A stretch of 64,000 nucleotides of DNA from Faecalibacterium taiwanense (GCF_036632915.2 NZ_CP155552.1:1736001-1800000); one strand, 5' to 3'. Numbered from the stretch's first letter, positions 36,480 to 46,104 are shown. Numbers and translations: made by a program. The notes: a model not told the origin generated them from the letters alone.

Positions 36480-36506
36480 CTATCCTTATTGACAAAACCC
36501 GAAAGG
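36480..36506. other. Right attachment junction of element 1
   Basis: CTATCCTTATT (36480-36490) is the inverted copy of the left arm, and CCCGAAAGG (36498-36506) is the shared core where virD4 resumes. Confidence 0.8.
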
Positions 36507-37751
36507 CAGTATCGTGGTCGAGTGCGGGAACGCCCTTCTGAAGAACGGTTACAAGCTGAAAATCCTGAACACCATCAACTTCAAAAAGTCGATGCACTAT
36601 AACCCCTTCGCCTATGTCCACAGCGAAAAGGACATTCTGAAACTGGTCACAACCCTGATGACCAACACCAAGGGCGAAGGGTCCGGCGGCGATCCATTCT
36701 GGGAGAAAAGTCGAAGCGTCTTTTGCTCACCGCCCTGATCGCTTATCTGCATTATGAAGCCCCGGCCGAGGAACAAAACTTCGCTACTCTGCTGGAGATG
36801 CTGAACACCATGCAGGTACTGGAGGACGACGAGGAATACCAGAACCCGGTGGATCTGCTGTTTGAAGAACTGGCAAAAAAGAAGCCCAACTGCTTTGCCG
36901 GGCGGCAGTACAAACTTTACAAGCTGGCCGCAGGAAAGACCGCAAAATCCATCCTCATTTCCTGTGGTGCCCGGTTCGCCCCCTTCGACATCCAAGAGCT
37001 GCGGGATCTCACCATGTACGATGAACTGCAACTGGACACGCTGGGCGACCGGAAGACGGCGCTGTTCCTCATCATGTCGGACACGGATTCAACCTTCAAC
37101 TTCCTGATTTCACATGGTTTACACCCAGCTTTTCAATTTACTGTGCGATAAAGCAGATGATGTGTACGGCGGCAAGCTGCCCATCCATGTGCGGTGCCTT
37201 ATCGACGAGTGCGCCAACATCGGCCAGATTCCCAATCTGGAAAAGCTGGTGGCAACCATCCGCAGCCGTGAAATCTCTGCCTGCCTTGTTTTGCAGACGA
37301 GAAGTCAGCTGAAAGCTATCTACAAGGACAATGCCGACACCATCGTCGGCAACATGGACAGCCAGATTTTTCTCGGCGGTTCAGTGAGCCCGACTACCCT
37401 GAAAGACCTGTCCGAAATGCTGGGCAAGGAAACAATCGACTCGTTCAACACTTCGGACACCCGTGGCAACAGCCCCAGTTACGGCACTACGTTCCAGAAG
37501 ATGGGGCATGAATTATTGAGCCGGGACGAGCTGGCGGTGCTGGACGGCGGCAAGTGCATCTTGCAGTTGCGCGGTGTGCGCCCCTTCCTTTCGGACAAAT
37601 ACGACCTGACCCAGCACCCCAACTATAAGCTGACTTCGGATTACGACCCCAAAAATATCTTCGATATTGAAAAATATCTGAACCGAAAAGAAAAATCCAC
37701 CCCGGTGATGAGTTCATCGTGGTGGACGCTGATTCGCTCCCGCCTGCCTGA
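36507..37751 (+). pseudogene. virD4: virD4 coupling protein, 3' part, with further frameshifts
   Basis: The frame resumes with VVECGNALLKNGYKLKIL after the insertion and includes the Walker B region (HVRCLIDECANIGQIPNL) and the C-terminal ATPase half. Frame breaks are seen near 36710, 37110 and 37703. Corrected, the protein would end DEFIVVDADSLPPA at 37751. The last break is a G-run contraction; the middle one looks like an added base, so not all fit a homopolymer error. The gene is inactive because of the insertion alone. Confidence 0.88.
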
Positions 37752-37891
37752 CTCGGTAGGCGTTTTTAATTTATCCCGGTCAGAAAAGTGCACCAGCAAA
37801 TCAACCTTGCTGCGGTTATGCAGTGTAAAACAATAAGATTTCGGGTGTGTACAAATGATCGAAAACGCTTTATAATAAAGGAGAAAAGACT

Positions 37892-38107
37892 ATGGAATTC
37901 TTCAACTCTGCTATCGAAGTTCTTCAGACTCTGGTCGTGGCTCTGGGTGCCGGTCTCGGCGTTTGGGGTGCCATCAACCTGCTGGAAGGTTATGGTAACG
38001 ACAACCCCGGCTCCAAGTCTCAGGGCATGAAGCAGCTCATGGCTGGCGGCGGCGTTGCGCTGGTCGGCATTACCCTGATTCCCCTGCTGAGCGGCCTGTT
38101 CGGTTAA
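37892..38107 (+). CDS. Maff2-family small membrane protein
   Basis: The 71-residue protein has two membrane helices (about 10-28 and 49-69) around a Gly-rich, polar loop, typical of Maff2 proteins next to coupling-protein genes in this ICE group. A GGAG site lies upstream. It is probably a channel component of VirB2 size. Confidence 0.85.
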   Translation: MEFFNSAIEVLQTLVVALGAGLGVWGAINLLEGYGNDNPGSKSQGMKQLMAGGGVALVGITLIPLLSGLFG

Positions 38108-38191
38108 GAACGGCAGGCGGCGGTTGCCGCCCGGTACATATTATAATAAGGAAATCCATAGTAACCATCTCACATACAGAAGGTGACGCAG

Positions 38192-38674
38192 ATGAGCGAG
38201 ATTTTATTGTATCATGGCAGTAAAGAAGAAGTTGTCTATCCCGAAATCCGTATCACACGGTATACAAAGGACTTTTCTTGGGGATTCTACTGCACGAACA
38301 ACTATCAGCAAGCCTACCGCTGGGCAGACCGCCGTTCTGCCGACGGCCTTGTGAACGTCTACCGCTATGTAGAAAATCCCGACCTGAAAATCCTGCGTTT
38401 CCCTGAAATGTCGGACGAATGGCTGGATTTCATTGCAAAATGTCGTGCAGGCGAAACCCATCCCTACGATATTGTGGAGGGACCCATGGCAGACGACACC
38501 ATTTGGGATTACGTCAACGGATTTACGTCCGGGCAGATCAGCCGTGAAGCATTTTGGGCCTTGGCGAAATTCAAGCATCCAACACACCAGATCAGCTTTC
38601 ACACCGTAAACGCTTTGCACTGCCTGACCTTTGAGAGGAGTGAACCCATCCATGACCGAAAAGCAGAAAAATGA
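38192..38674 (+). CDS. DUF3990 protein, ADP-ribosyltransferase-like
   Basis: The 160-residue protein starts at ATG 38192 after AAGGTG. It begins LLYHGSKEEVVYPEI, followed by KDFSWGFYCTNNYQQAYRWADRR; this matches DUF3990, thought to have the ADP-ribosyltransferase fold (first-strand YHGS, then GFY, with the later Asp/Glu-rich part). It overlaps a DUF3791 gene by 23 bases. The pair has the look of a toxin and its partner inside the transfer operon. Activity is inferred, not shown. Confidence 0.75.
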   Translation: MSEILLYHGSKEEVVYPEIRITRYTKDFSWGFYCTNNYQQAYRWADRRSADGLVNVYRYVENPDLKILRFPEMSDEWLDFIAKCRAGETHPYDIVEGPMADDTIWDYVNGFTSGQISREAFWALAKFKHPTHQISFHTVNALHCLTFERSEPIHDRKAEK

Positions 38675-39095
38675 TGTTCTCTATGTTTGCAGCCTGATTG
38701 AGACCATTGCCCGCAAGACCAAAAATCATCGGCAGGATGTGATCCGTCACTTTACAAAAGCCGACATCGAACGGCAGCTCCGGCTGGCAGAAGTAAACCA
38801 TTGCCTGTCCTTTGAGCAGGTTTCGGATGAGCTGATTGAAGATCTCAACATCCCGGAGGGGGATTTTGATACCGCCGCAGAGTGCCGCTACACGGTTCCT
38901 TCTGCAACCTCCATCGGAATGCTGTACCAGGGGCTGGTGCTGTCCACCATGAAGGATGATGATGCAGCACAGGCAATTCTGGATGTTTTTTCGTCGTTTA
39001 TCACGGATGAGATCTCCGATTTCAATTCCAACGTATACTACACCAATCCTGATTATCTCCGCTGCTCCTATCTGGAGGGCAAAATGCTTGCATAA
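38652..39095 (+). CDS. DUF3791-like protein, possible partner of DUF3990
   Basis: From ATG 38652 the protein has 147 residues. The first 75 (DVLYVCSLIETIARKT, then DVIRHF) fit DUF3791; the second half is an additional domain of unknown kind. AGGAG lies 11 bases upstream. It overlaps the DUF3990 gene in a different frame, a layout common for toxin-antitoxin pairs. It ends before a terminator. Confidence 0.7.
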   Translation: MTEKQKNDVLYVCSLIETIARKTKNHRQDVIRHFTKADIERQLRLAEVNHCLSFEQVSDELIEDLNIPEGDFDTAAECRYTVPSATSIGMLYQGLVLSTMKDDDAAQAILDVFSSFITDEISDFNSNVYYTNPDYLRCSYLEGKMLA

Positions 39096-39110
39096 CTGAA
39101 TTATTGTCCT

Positions 39111-39143
39111 ATGCCGATTGCCAAAAAGCAGTCGGCATTTTTG
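39111..39143 (+). terminator. Intrinsic terminator after the DUF3990/DUF3791 pair
   Basis: ATGCCGA (39111-39117) pairs with TCGGCAT (39132-39138) followed by TTTTGTTTT. Confidence 0.7.
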
Positions 39144-39282
39144 TTTTCATCGGCTTCTGAGGCGATTATTCCATACAGCGGCTTGAGCAGCAGCGGAAAG
39201 CCCTCTGCGGTTTGCAGTTTTATTGAATGTCCGTGCCCCAAGCCGTGTTTTTTATCCACCCATCAGTGAAAGGCGGTGTCTT

Positions 39283-39351
39283 ATGCAGTTTTTGACCCAC
39301 ATTATTTTTCTCCTGAACCTTCTCAAGACCCTTATCAACCACTTCAGCTAA
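39283..39351 (+). CDS. 22-residue hydrophobic peptide
   Basis: From ATG 39283 (AAAGGCGG upstream) runs MQFLTHIIFLLNLLKTLINH followed by FS, one membrane helix. It lies 17 bases before the TrbL-like gene. It may be a leader or a tiny membrane component. Nothing else is seen between 39144 and 39367. Confidence 0.4.
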   Translation: MQFLTHIIFLLNLLKTLINHFS

Positions 39352-39367
39352 GGACGGTGACTGCTGA

Positions 39368-40234
39368 ATGGAAACCGTTCTTAAAGCCATTGCCGACTGG
39401 ATCAAAGGCATCCTGACGGCAGGCATTATGTCCAATCTTTCCGGCCTGTTCGACGATGTAAACACGCAGGTGGGCAACATCGCACAGCAGGTGGGCACCA
39501 AGCCCTCCAGCTTTGAGCCGCGCGTTTTTGCGATGATCGAAGCTCTTTCTCGGAATGTGGTGCTGCCCATTGCAGGCATCATCCTGACCTTCATCGCCTG
39601 TTACGAGTTGATCGAGATGATCACCCAGCACAACAACATGGCGCAGTTTGAGCCTGCCCTCATCATGCGCTGGATTTTTAAGACCGCTGTTTCGGTGTGG
39701 CTCATCAGCAACACCTTCGATATTGTGATGGCGGTGTTCGACATCACCCAGAAGGTAGTGTCCGATTCCAGCGGCATCATTGCCGGAAACACCCGTGTCA
39801 ATGACATTGGTTTGTCCATGCTGCAATCCAGCCTGATGCAGATGGATGTAGGCCCCCTGTTCGGGCTGTTTTTGCAGTCCTTCTTCATCGACATCACCAT
39901 GCGGATATTGAGTATCATCATTTTTGTCATCGTCTACGGGCGTATGATTGAAATCTACTGCATGGTGAGCCTTGCGCCCATCCCCATGGCAACATGGGGC
40001 AACCACGAGCAGTCGCACATGGGGCAAAACTACCTGAAATGCCTGTTCGCATTGGGCTTTCAAGGCTTTCTCATCCTCATCTGCGTGGCAATTTACGCTG
40101 TGCTGATCCAGAGCGTGGCGATTTCCGGGGATGCCATCAACTCCATTTGGAGCATTGTGGGCTACACCGTTCTGCTTTGTTTCAGCCTGTTCAAGACCAG
40201 CTCTGTGACCAAATCCGTCCTCGGAGCGCACTAA
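39368..40234 (+). CDS. TrbL/VirB6-like conjugation membrane protein
   Basis: The 288-residue protein has a soluble N-terminus (about 1-55) and five or six membrane helices, a layout of TrbL/VirB6-type inner-membrane channel subunits (CD0411-like in Clostridia). It contains VLPIAGIILTFIACYELIEM and MVSLAPIPMATWGNHEQSHMG. It lies in the conserved order Maff2, TrbL, PrgI, VirB4. Confidence 0.88.
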   Translation: METVLKAIADWIKGILTAGIMSNLSGLFDDVNTQVGNIAQQVGTKPSSFEPRVFAMIEALSRNVVLPIAGIILTFIACYELIEMITQHNNMAQFEPALIMRWIFKTAVSVWLISNTFDIVMAVFDITQKVVSDSSGIIAGNTRVNDIGLSMLQSSLMQMDVGPLFGLFLQSFFIDITMRILSIIIFVIVYGRMIEIYCMVSLAPIPMATWGNHEQSHMGQNYLKCLFALGFQGFLILICVAIYAVLIQSVAISGDAINSIWSIVGYTVLLCFSLFKTSSVTKSVLGAH

Positions 40235-40247
40235 AGGAGGTGCTTTA

Positions 40248-40613
40248 TTGGCTGCGTATATTTCTGTTCCCCGTGACCTGACAAAAGTGAAATCGAAGGT
40301 CGCATTCAATCTGACCAAACGACAGCTTGTCTGCTTTGGCACAGCGGCTCTCATTGGAGTGCCGCTGTTTTTTGTTCTACGGGATTCCGGCGGCAACACT
40401 GCCGCCACCCTCGGTATGATGGCGGTGATGCTACCGGCGTTCTTCCTTGGGATGTACGAAAAGAACGGACAGCCCATGGAAAAACTGCTGTCGTACTATG
40501 TGCAGTCCCGGTTTGTCCGTCCGAAGATTCGCCCCTACAAGACCAACAACTATTATGTGATTTTGATGAAGGGAGGCGTGACCCATGATCCCGTTTTGGA
40601 GAAAGACTGGTAA
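40248..40613 (+). CDS. PrgI family conjugation protein
   Basis: The TTG start at 40248 has AAAGGAGG upstream. The 121-residue protein begins AAYISVPRDLTKVKSKVAFNLT, the PrgI signature, followed by two helices (about 30-70) and a conserved Arg/Tyr-rich tail. It is a VirB3-like partner of VirB4, whose gene overlaps it by 29 bases. Confidence 0.9.
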   Translation: MAAYISVPRDLTKVKSKVAFNLTKRQLVCFGTAALIGVPLFFVLRDSGGNTAATLGMMAVMLPAFFLGMYEKNGQPMEKLLSYYVQSRFVRPKIRPYKTNNYYVILMKGGVTHDPVLEKDW

Positions 40614-42978
40614 GCACAGCAAGCCGCAGTCTGCACAGAAGCGCAGGCAGAACACAAAGCCTGCTGTGCCCCGGACCGCCCAGCAGTCCATCCCCATGCA
40701 GCGGATGTTCGAGGATGGCACCTGCCGGGTGAAGCCCAACTACTACACCCGCACCATCCAGTATCAGGACATCAACTATCAGTTGGCACAGCAGGAGGAT
40801 AAGACCGCGATTTTTGAGGAATGGTGCAGTTTTCTGAACTTCTTTGATTCCAGCATCAAATTTGAGCTGTCCTTTGTGAACATGGCAACCGACAGCACCG
40901 AGTTTGAGAAAAGCATCCGTATCCCGTACCAGCGAGATGGTTTCGATGATGTTCGTGCGGAGTATTCCCAGATGCTGCGCCAGCAGCTTGCCAAGGGCAA
41001 TAATGGTCTGACCAAGACCAAATTCATCACCTTTGGCGTGGAGGGCGAGAGCATGGCACAGGTCAAGCCCCGGCTCGACCACATCCAAAACGATTTGCTT
41101 AACAACTTCCACCGGCTGGGGGTGCAGGCAAAGCCCCTGAACGGTGCCCAGCGGCTGAAACTCATGCACGATATGTTCAACATGGACGGTGCCAGCAAGT
41201 TTCACTTTGACTGGAAAGACCTTGTGAAAAGCGGCCTTTCGGTGAAGGATGCCATTGCACCCACCGCCTTTGCCTTCAAAAACTCCCGGACGTTCCAGAT
41301 GGGCGGCATCTTTTGCGCTGCCAGCTTTCTGAGCATCACGGCTTCCGACATCAGCGACCAGCTTTTGAAGGACTTTCTGGACATGGATTCGTCCCAGATT
41401 GTCACCATGCACATTCAGAGTGTCGATCAGAACCGTGCCATCAAGACGGTCAAGCGCACCATCACCGAACTGGATCGCAGCAAGATCGAGGAACAGAAGA
41501 AGGCAATCCGTGCCGGATATGATATTGACATCATTCCGTCCGATTTGGCGACCTACGGCAGAGATGCAAAAGCCCTGCTGAAGGAATTGCAGAGCCAGAA
41601 CGAGCGGATGTTCCTTGTCACATTTCTGGTGCTGAACACCGGGCGCACGGAACAGGAGCTGGAAAACAATGTTTTTCAGGCATCCAGTATTGCCCAGAAG
41701 CACAACTGCAACCTGTGCCGACTGGACTACCAACAGGAACAGGGGCTGATGAGCAGCCTGCCGCTGGCAGACTGTCAGATTGAGATTCAGCGAGGGCTGA
41801 CCACCAGCAGCACTGCCATCTTTATCCCCTTTACCACACAGGAACTGTATCAGTCCGGCAAAGAAAGCCTGTATTACGGTCTGAACGCCTTGTCCAACAA
41901 CCTTATCATGGTGGACCGGAAGAAGCTGAAGAACCCCAACGGCCTGATCCTCGGCACTCCGGGAAGCGGCAAAAGTTTCTCGGCAAAGCGTGAAATTGCC
42001 AATGCGTTTCTGGTGACGGACGATGATATTATCATCAACGACCCCGAAGGCGAATACTCGCCGCTGGTGAATCGTTTGAAGGGTCAGGTCATCAAAATTT
42101 CGCCCAACAGTACCCAGTTCATCAATCCCATGGACATCAATGCCAACTACTCCGAGGAAGATAACCCGCTTTCCCTGAAAGCTGACTTTATCCTTTCTCT
42201 CTGCGAACTGGTGGTTGGCGGCAAAGAAGGGCTGCTGCCGGTGGAGAAAACCGTCATCGACCGTTGTGTGCATCTGATCTACCGCAAATATTTTGCGAAC
42301 CCCTGCCCGGAGAATATGCCCATCCTTGAGGACTTGTACAACGCCCTGCTTCAGCAGGACGAGAAGGAAGCCCACCACGTTGCCACCGCACTGGAAATCT
42401 ATGTGAAAGGCTCCCTGAACCTGTTCAACCATCGCACTAACGTGAACGTCAATAACCGCATCGTCTGCTACGACATCAAGGAACTGGGCAAACAGATGAA
42501 AAAACTGGGAATGCTCATCGTACAGGATCAGGTGTGGGGACGTGTCACGGCAAACCACAGCAGCGGCAAGTCCACCCGATATTATATGGATGAGATGCAC
42601 CTCCTCTTAAAAGAGGAACAGACTGCGGCGTATTCCGTAGAAATCTGGAAGCGTTTCCGTAAGTGGGGCGGCATCCCGACTGGATTGACGCAGAACGTCA
42701 AAGACCTTCTTTCTTCCCGTGAGGTCGAGAATATTTTTGAAAATTCAGACATGATCATCATGCTGAATCAGGCGGCAGGCGACCGGCAAATTCTCGCAAA
42801 GCAGCTCAACATCTCGCCCCATCAGCTTTCCTACGTCACCCACTCCGGCGAGGGCGAAGGGCTGCTGTTTTTCGGCAATGTCATTCTGCCGTTTGTGGAC
42901 CGTTTCCCCACCGATCTGGAACTCTACCGCATTATGACCACCAAGTTGGGTGAAGTCTCGGAGGGCGCACAGAAATGA
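40585..42978 (+). CDS. virB4: VirB4/TraE-type conjugation ATPase
   Basis: The 797-residue cytoplasmic ATPase powers the type IV secretion channel. Walker A is GTPGSGKSFSAKRE (about 455-468) and the Walker B region is YYMDEMHLLLKEE near 665. The N-terminal 200 residues have the VirB4 fold that docks to PrgI. A GGGAGG site precedes ATG 40585. The frame is intact, in contrast with virD4 and topB. Confidence 0.95.
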   Translation: MIPFWRKTGKHSKPQSAQKRRQNTKPAVPRTAQQSIPMQRMFEDGTCRVKPNYYTRTIQYQDINYQLAQQEDKTAIFEEWCSFLNFFDSSIKFELSFVNMATDSTEFEKSIRIPYQRDGFDDVRAEYSQMLRQQLAKGNNGLTKTKFITFGVEGESMAQVKPRLDHIQNDLLNNFHRLGVQAKPLNGAQRLKLMHDMFNMDGASKFHFDWKDLVKSGLSVKDAIAPTAFAFKNSRTFQMGGIFCAASFLSITASDISDQLLKDFLDMDSSQIVTMHIQSVDQNRAIKTVKRTITELDRSKIEEQKKAIRAGYDIDIIPSDLATYGRDAKALLKELQSQNERMFLVTFLVLNTGRTEQELENNVFQASSIAQKHNCNLCRLDYQQEQGLMSSLPLADCQIEIQRGLTTSSTAIFIPFTTQELYQSGKESLYYGLNALSNNLIMVDRKKLKNPNGLILGTPGSGKSFSAKREIANAFLVTDDDIIINDPEGEYSPLVNRLKGQVIKISPNSTQFINPMDINANYSEEDNPLSLKADFILSLCELVVGGKEGLLPVEKTVIDRCVHLIYRKYFANPCPENMPILEDLYNALLQQDEKEAHHVATALEIYVKGSLNLFNHRTNVNVNNRIVCYDIKELGKQMKKLGMLIVQDQVWGRVTANHSSGKSTRYYMDEMHLLLKEEQTAAYSVEIWKRFRKWGGIPTGLTQNVKDLLSSREVENIFENSDMIIMLNQAAGDRQILAKQLNISPHQLSYVTHSGEGEGLLFFGNVILPFVDRFPTDLELYRIMTTKLGEVSEGAQK

Positions 42979-44708
42979 GTGAACCGAAGCTGAACATCAA
43001 AGAGGAAACGTCCGCAAAAAAGACCCGTTCTCCCCCGAAAAAAGCCAAGGTAGAGCAGACGGTGCCCAAAAAGAAAAAGCTGAAAACCGATGCGGAAAAG
43101 GCAGCAGAAAAAGCCCAGCACCTGCGGTTCGGCAAGACGGAACTGACCCCGGACGAACTGAGCCGGTTGAGCAAGGCACAGAAGCGGGAAATGTACGCCG
43201 CCCATGCCGCCCGCTCTGCGGTGCACCGGGAAGTTGACCAGTACGAGGATGAAAACGTCGGTGTGCAGGCTCTGAGCGAGGGCGAAAAAACGGCTGGAAA
43301 TGTCCGGGATATTTCCAAGAGCCGCTACGCCCGTAAACTCAAGAAGAAAGCCAAGATGCAGGGCAAGAAAGGCACAAAAACCGCAAGATCTTCTGCACAG
43401 GAGCCGACTGCGCCACAAGATGCAGGCGCATCCAGCACCGGCGAGGGCGGCTCCAACTGGCTTTCACGTTGGAAACAGCGGCAAGAAATTCACAAAAGCT
43501 ATTATACCGCCGCCCGGTCGGGCACGGCGGCGCAGACCGCAGGCGGCAAAGCGGCATCCAACGGCGCATCTGCCGCTCGGTCTGGCGTGGAACAGGCCGT
43601 AGAAAAAGGCAAAACTGCCGTCAGCACCGCCGTAAAAGGGCTGATGAACGCCGCCAAAGGCAACGCACACGTTCTGGTGATCGTGGGCGTTTTTCTTTTG
43701 CTCATCCTCATGGTGATGTCCGGCTTTTCTTCCTGCGGCATCCTCTTTTCTGGCGGCACACAGGTGTCCGGGCAGACCATGTACTCTGCCGAGGACAGGG
43801 ACATCCGAGGTGCAGAGCAGGACTATAAGAAGCTGGAAAAGGAACTGGATAAAAAGATCAAGCGCACTCCTACCGACCACCCCGGCTACAACGAGTACCA
43901 GTACCATCTCGACCCCATCGAGCATGACCCGTGGCAGTTGACATCGTTCCTGACCACCTTGTATGACGATTACACCCGTTCGGAGGTACAGGGCAAGCTG
44001 AAGGAGACCTTCAAAAAACAGTACAAGCTGACCACATGGGTAGAGGTGCAGACCCGGTATATGACTGTGTGGGTCATGACTCCCGCAGGAATCCCAGTCC
44101 CCACGCAGGTGCCCTACGAGTACCGCATCTTCCACACCAAGCTGGTGAACCGTGGCTTGGAAGTGGTCATTCGGGAAGAACTGAATAACGACCAATGGAA
44201 ACGTTACGAGATTTTCCAAGATACCTTGGGTGGTCGGCCTTATCTGTTCAACGGCGGATTGCCGCCCGGTGGTTCGGACGGCTCCGGCGCACCGGGTATT
44301 GATTATCAGATTCCGGCAGAAGCCCTGACCGACAGCGAATTTGCCGCCATCTACAAGGAAGCCCAAAAGTATGTGGGCACGCCCTATGTGTGGGGCGGTT
44401 CTACCCCGGAAACCGGGTTCGATTGCAGCGGTTATGTCTGCTGGGTCTACAACCAGAACGGCTACAATGTGGGGCGTACCACCGCCAACGGTCTGTGGAA
44501 CAAGAGCCAGCACATTTCCGAAGCCGAAGCAAAGCCCGGAGATCTGGTCTTTTTCAAAGGAACCTACGACACCCCCGGCATGAGCCATACCGGGATTTAT
44601 CTGGGCAATGGCATGATGGTCAGTGCCGGAGACCCCATCAAGTACGCAAACATTCACTCGTCCTACTGGGAGAAGCATCTCGCCGGGTTCGGACGGCTTT
44701 CAAAATGA
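42975..44708 (+). CDS. Membrane-anchored NlpC/P60 peptidoglycan hydrolase (CD1108-like)
   Basis: The 577-residue protein has a basic, disordered cytoplasmic N-terminus (1-230), one membrane helix (about 235-253) and a surface part. The last 120 residues are an NlpC/P60 domain with catalytic Cys484 in FDCSGYVCW and His538 in MSHTGIYLG. It opens the cell wall for the conjugation channel. The start overlaps the virB4 stop by four bases. Confidence 0.93.
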   Translation: MSEPKLNIKEETSAKKTRSPPKKAKVEQTVPKKKKLKTDAEKAAEKAQHLRFGKTELTPDELSRLSKAQKREMYAAHAARSAVHREVDQYEDENVGVQALSEGEKTAGNVRDISKSRYARKLKKKAKMQGKKGTKTARSSAQEPTAPQDAGASSTGEGGSNWLSRWKQRQEIHKSYYTAARSGTAAQTAGGKAASNGASAARSGVEQAVEKGKTAVSTAVKGLMNAAKGNAHVLVIVGVFLLLILMVMSGFSSCGILFSGGTQVSGQTMYSAEDRDIRGAEQDYKKLEKELDKKIKRTPTDHPGYNEYQYHLDPIEHDPWQLTSFLTTLYDDYTRSEVQGKLKETFKKQYKLTTWVEVQTRYMTVWVMTPAGIPVPTQVPYEYRIFHTKLVNRGLEVVIREELNNDQWKRYEIFQDTLGGRPYLFNGGLPPGGSDGSGAPGIDYQIPAEALTDSEFAAIYKEAQKYVGTPYVWGGSTPETGFDCSGYVCWVYNQNGYNVGRTTANGLWNKSQHISEAEAKPGDLVFFKGTYDTPGMSHTGIYLGNGMMVSAGDPIKYANIHSSYWEKHLAGFGRLSK

Positions 44709-44721
44709 TTGGAGGAGTTTT

Positions 44722-44988
44722 ATGAGCGAAAAATCGGATAAGCTACGGGCAATGCTGGAAAAAGAGAAGGAGCGCCGCATCAAACTGAATAACCGCATCG
44801 AGATTCTGGAACGGCGCATTCAGGAGGAGGATTCCGCCGAGGTCAACGAGATGGTGCGGACTGCAAAGGTCACGCCGGAACAGCTTGCTGCTCTGCTGCG
44901 GCAGTCGGCTACCGCCACCCCGAACCCGGCTGCGCTGTCTGCCGTGGGTGCAACTTTTGAGAAGGAGGTCGATGCAGATGAAGATTAA
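44722..44988 (+). CDS. DUF4315 coiled-coil protein
   Basis: The 88-residue protein is a helical hairpin (KLRAMLEKEKERRIKLNNRIE), with EMVRTAKVTPEQLAALL in the second half, as in DUF4315 of this ICE group. GGAGG precedes ATG 44722. It overlaps DUF4366 by 11 bases. Function unknown. Confidence 0.85.
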   Translation: MSEKSDKLRAMLEKEKERRIKLNNRIEILERRIQEEDSAEVNEMVRTAKVTPEQLAALLRQSATATPNPAALSAVGATFEKEVDADED

Positions 44989-45703
44989 GAAACTGGGTGC
45001 GCTGCTGGTATCGGCGGCACTGTGCGCTGGCATGGCGGCTCCCGCCTTTGCCTTTGAGGGCGAAGCTGCCCCGGTGGAGCAGCCGGTTCTGCCGGAAGTC
45101 GTGGAGGAAGATGTTGTCACAGTCACGGATGAAACCGCTGGTGCCCTGACCCCGGAGGGCAACCTGACGCTGGTGGATGATTACCACACCGACTATTCCG
45201 ATGGCAGCGGACAGCAGTTCATTACGCTGGTGTCGAAGTCGGGTGCAACTTTCTATCTGGTGATTGACCGCAACGCCAAGGGGCAGCAGACCGTCCACTT
45301 TATGAACCTTGTGGACGAAGCAGACCTTCTGGCTCTGATGGAGGAAGATGCTGCCGATGCTTATACCGCTGAAAAAGAAGCAGCGGCGCAGGCGGAACAG
45401 GACAAGCTGAAAGCCGAGGAAGAAGCCAAGAAAGCCGCAGAAGAAGCGGCGGCATCCGGCGAGGAACAGCCCAAGGAAAACAAGGTCACAAAAATCGCAT
45501 CCGGCTTTCTGGGCGTAGTCGTGCTGATTGCGCTGGCGGCAGGCGGCGGCTTCTATGCTTTTGCGAAGCAGAAGCAGAAAAAGCAGGCAGAAAAAGAAGC
45601 CCTTGACCCCGATGCTAACTACACCGAGGACAAGGGCGACTTCGAGATTCCCACCGAGGACGAGCCGGAGGAACCCGGTGAGGAAGATACCGAACCTATC
45701 TGA
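44978..45703 (+). CDS. DUF4366 secreted, membrane-anchored protein
   Basis: From ATG 44978 (AAGGAGG 9 bases upstream) the protein has 241 residues: a Sec signal (LGALLVSAALCAGMAAPAFAF), a small beta domain with FITLVSKSGATFYLVIDRN, a helical Ala/Glu-rich stretch, one membrane helix (about 171-191) and an acidic tail. This is DUF4366, a conserved surface component of Tn1549-type transfer systems of unknown role. Confidence 0.88.
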   Translation: MKIKKLGALLVSAALCAGMAAPAFAFEGEAAPVEQPVLPEVVEEDVVTVTDETAGALTPEGNLTLVDDYHTDYSDGSGQQFITLVSKSGATFYLVIDRNAKGQQTVHFMNLVDEADLLALMEEDAADAYTAEKEAAAQAEQDKLKAEEEAKKAAEEAAASGEEQPKENKVTKIASGFLGVVVLIALAAGGGFYAFAKQKQKKQAEKEALDPDANYTEDKGDFEIPTEDEPEEPGEEDTEPI

Positions 45704-45765
45704 TTTCAAGGCGGCATTTGCCGCCTTACATATCTAAATCTGAAAAGAACAGGAGTTGATGCTTA

Positions 45766-46089
45766 TTGTCTTATCAGCTTGTGGTCAGCGAGAAACCCTC
45801 AGTCGGGGCAGCTTACGCAAAGGTTCTCGGTGCGACCAATCGACAGGATGGTTATTGGGAGGGCAACGGTTATCTCGTCAGCTGGTGCATCGGGCATCTG
45901 GTAGAACTGGCTCCACCCAATATCTACGATGCCAAGTACGTCAAGTGGAGCATCGCAGACTTGCCCATCCTGCCGCAAAAGTGGCAGTATCTGGTGTCTG
46001 CGTCCACCAAAAAGCAGTTTGGCATCCTGCAAAAGCTGATGCACCGCCCGGATGTGGATAGCATCGTGAACAGTTGCGATGCAGGGTAG
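45766..46089 (+). pseudogene. topB: topB DNA topoisomerase III, 5' part (split by element 2)
   Basis: From TTG 45766 (AGGAG upstream) the frame reads QLVVSEKPSVGAAYAKVLGA, the TOPRIM start of topoisomerase III, and stops at the junction after NSCDAG. In the intact gene the next residues are REGELIF, encoded at 57,765. The acidic DAGRE motif that binds metal is cut, so the fragment is inactive. Confidence 0.93.
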
Positions 46090-46104
46090 TGCGGTTAGGT
46101 GACT
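46081..46104. other. Left attachment junction of element 2
   Basis: GCAGGG core (46081-46086) with the inner arm AGGTGACT (46097-46104). Confidence 0.75.

Larger units (their letters stand above)
27843..36506 (+). mobile_element. Mobilizable element 1: tetracycline-resistance element inside virD4
   Basis: The two halves of virD4 are separated by about 8.65 kb flanked by a direct CCCGAAAGG. Just inside each end is the sequence AATAAGGATAG in inverted orientation. The element carries a serine recombinase at its left end, an Rpn-type nuclease gene, a tetracycline resistance gene, an oriT, DUF3847, a MobA relaxase, a Cys-rich protein and a TnpW-like frame. The organisation fits an integrative mobilizable element that uses a host ICE for transfer. 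Confidence 0.9.

Noticed and set aside
40351..42600. A 749-codon minus-strand open frame opposite virB4
   Set aside because: It is antisense to a gene with clear Walker motifs, has biased composition and no ribosome site.
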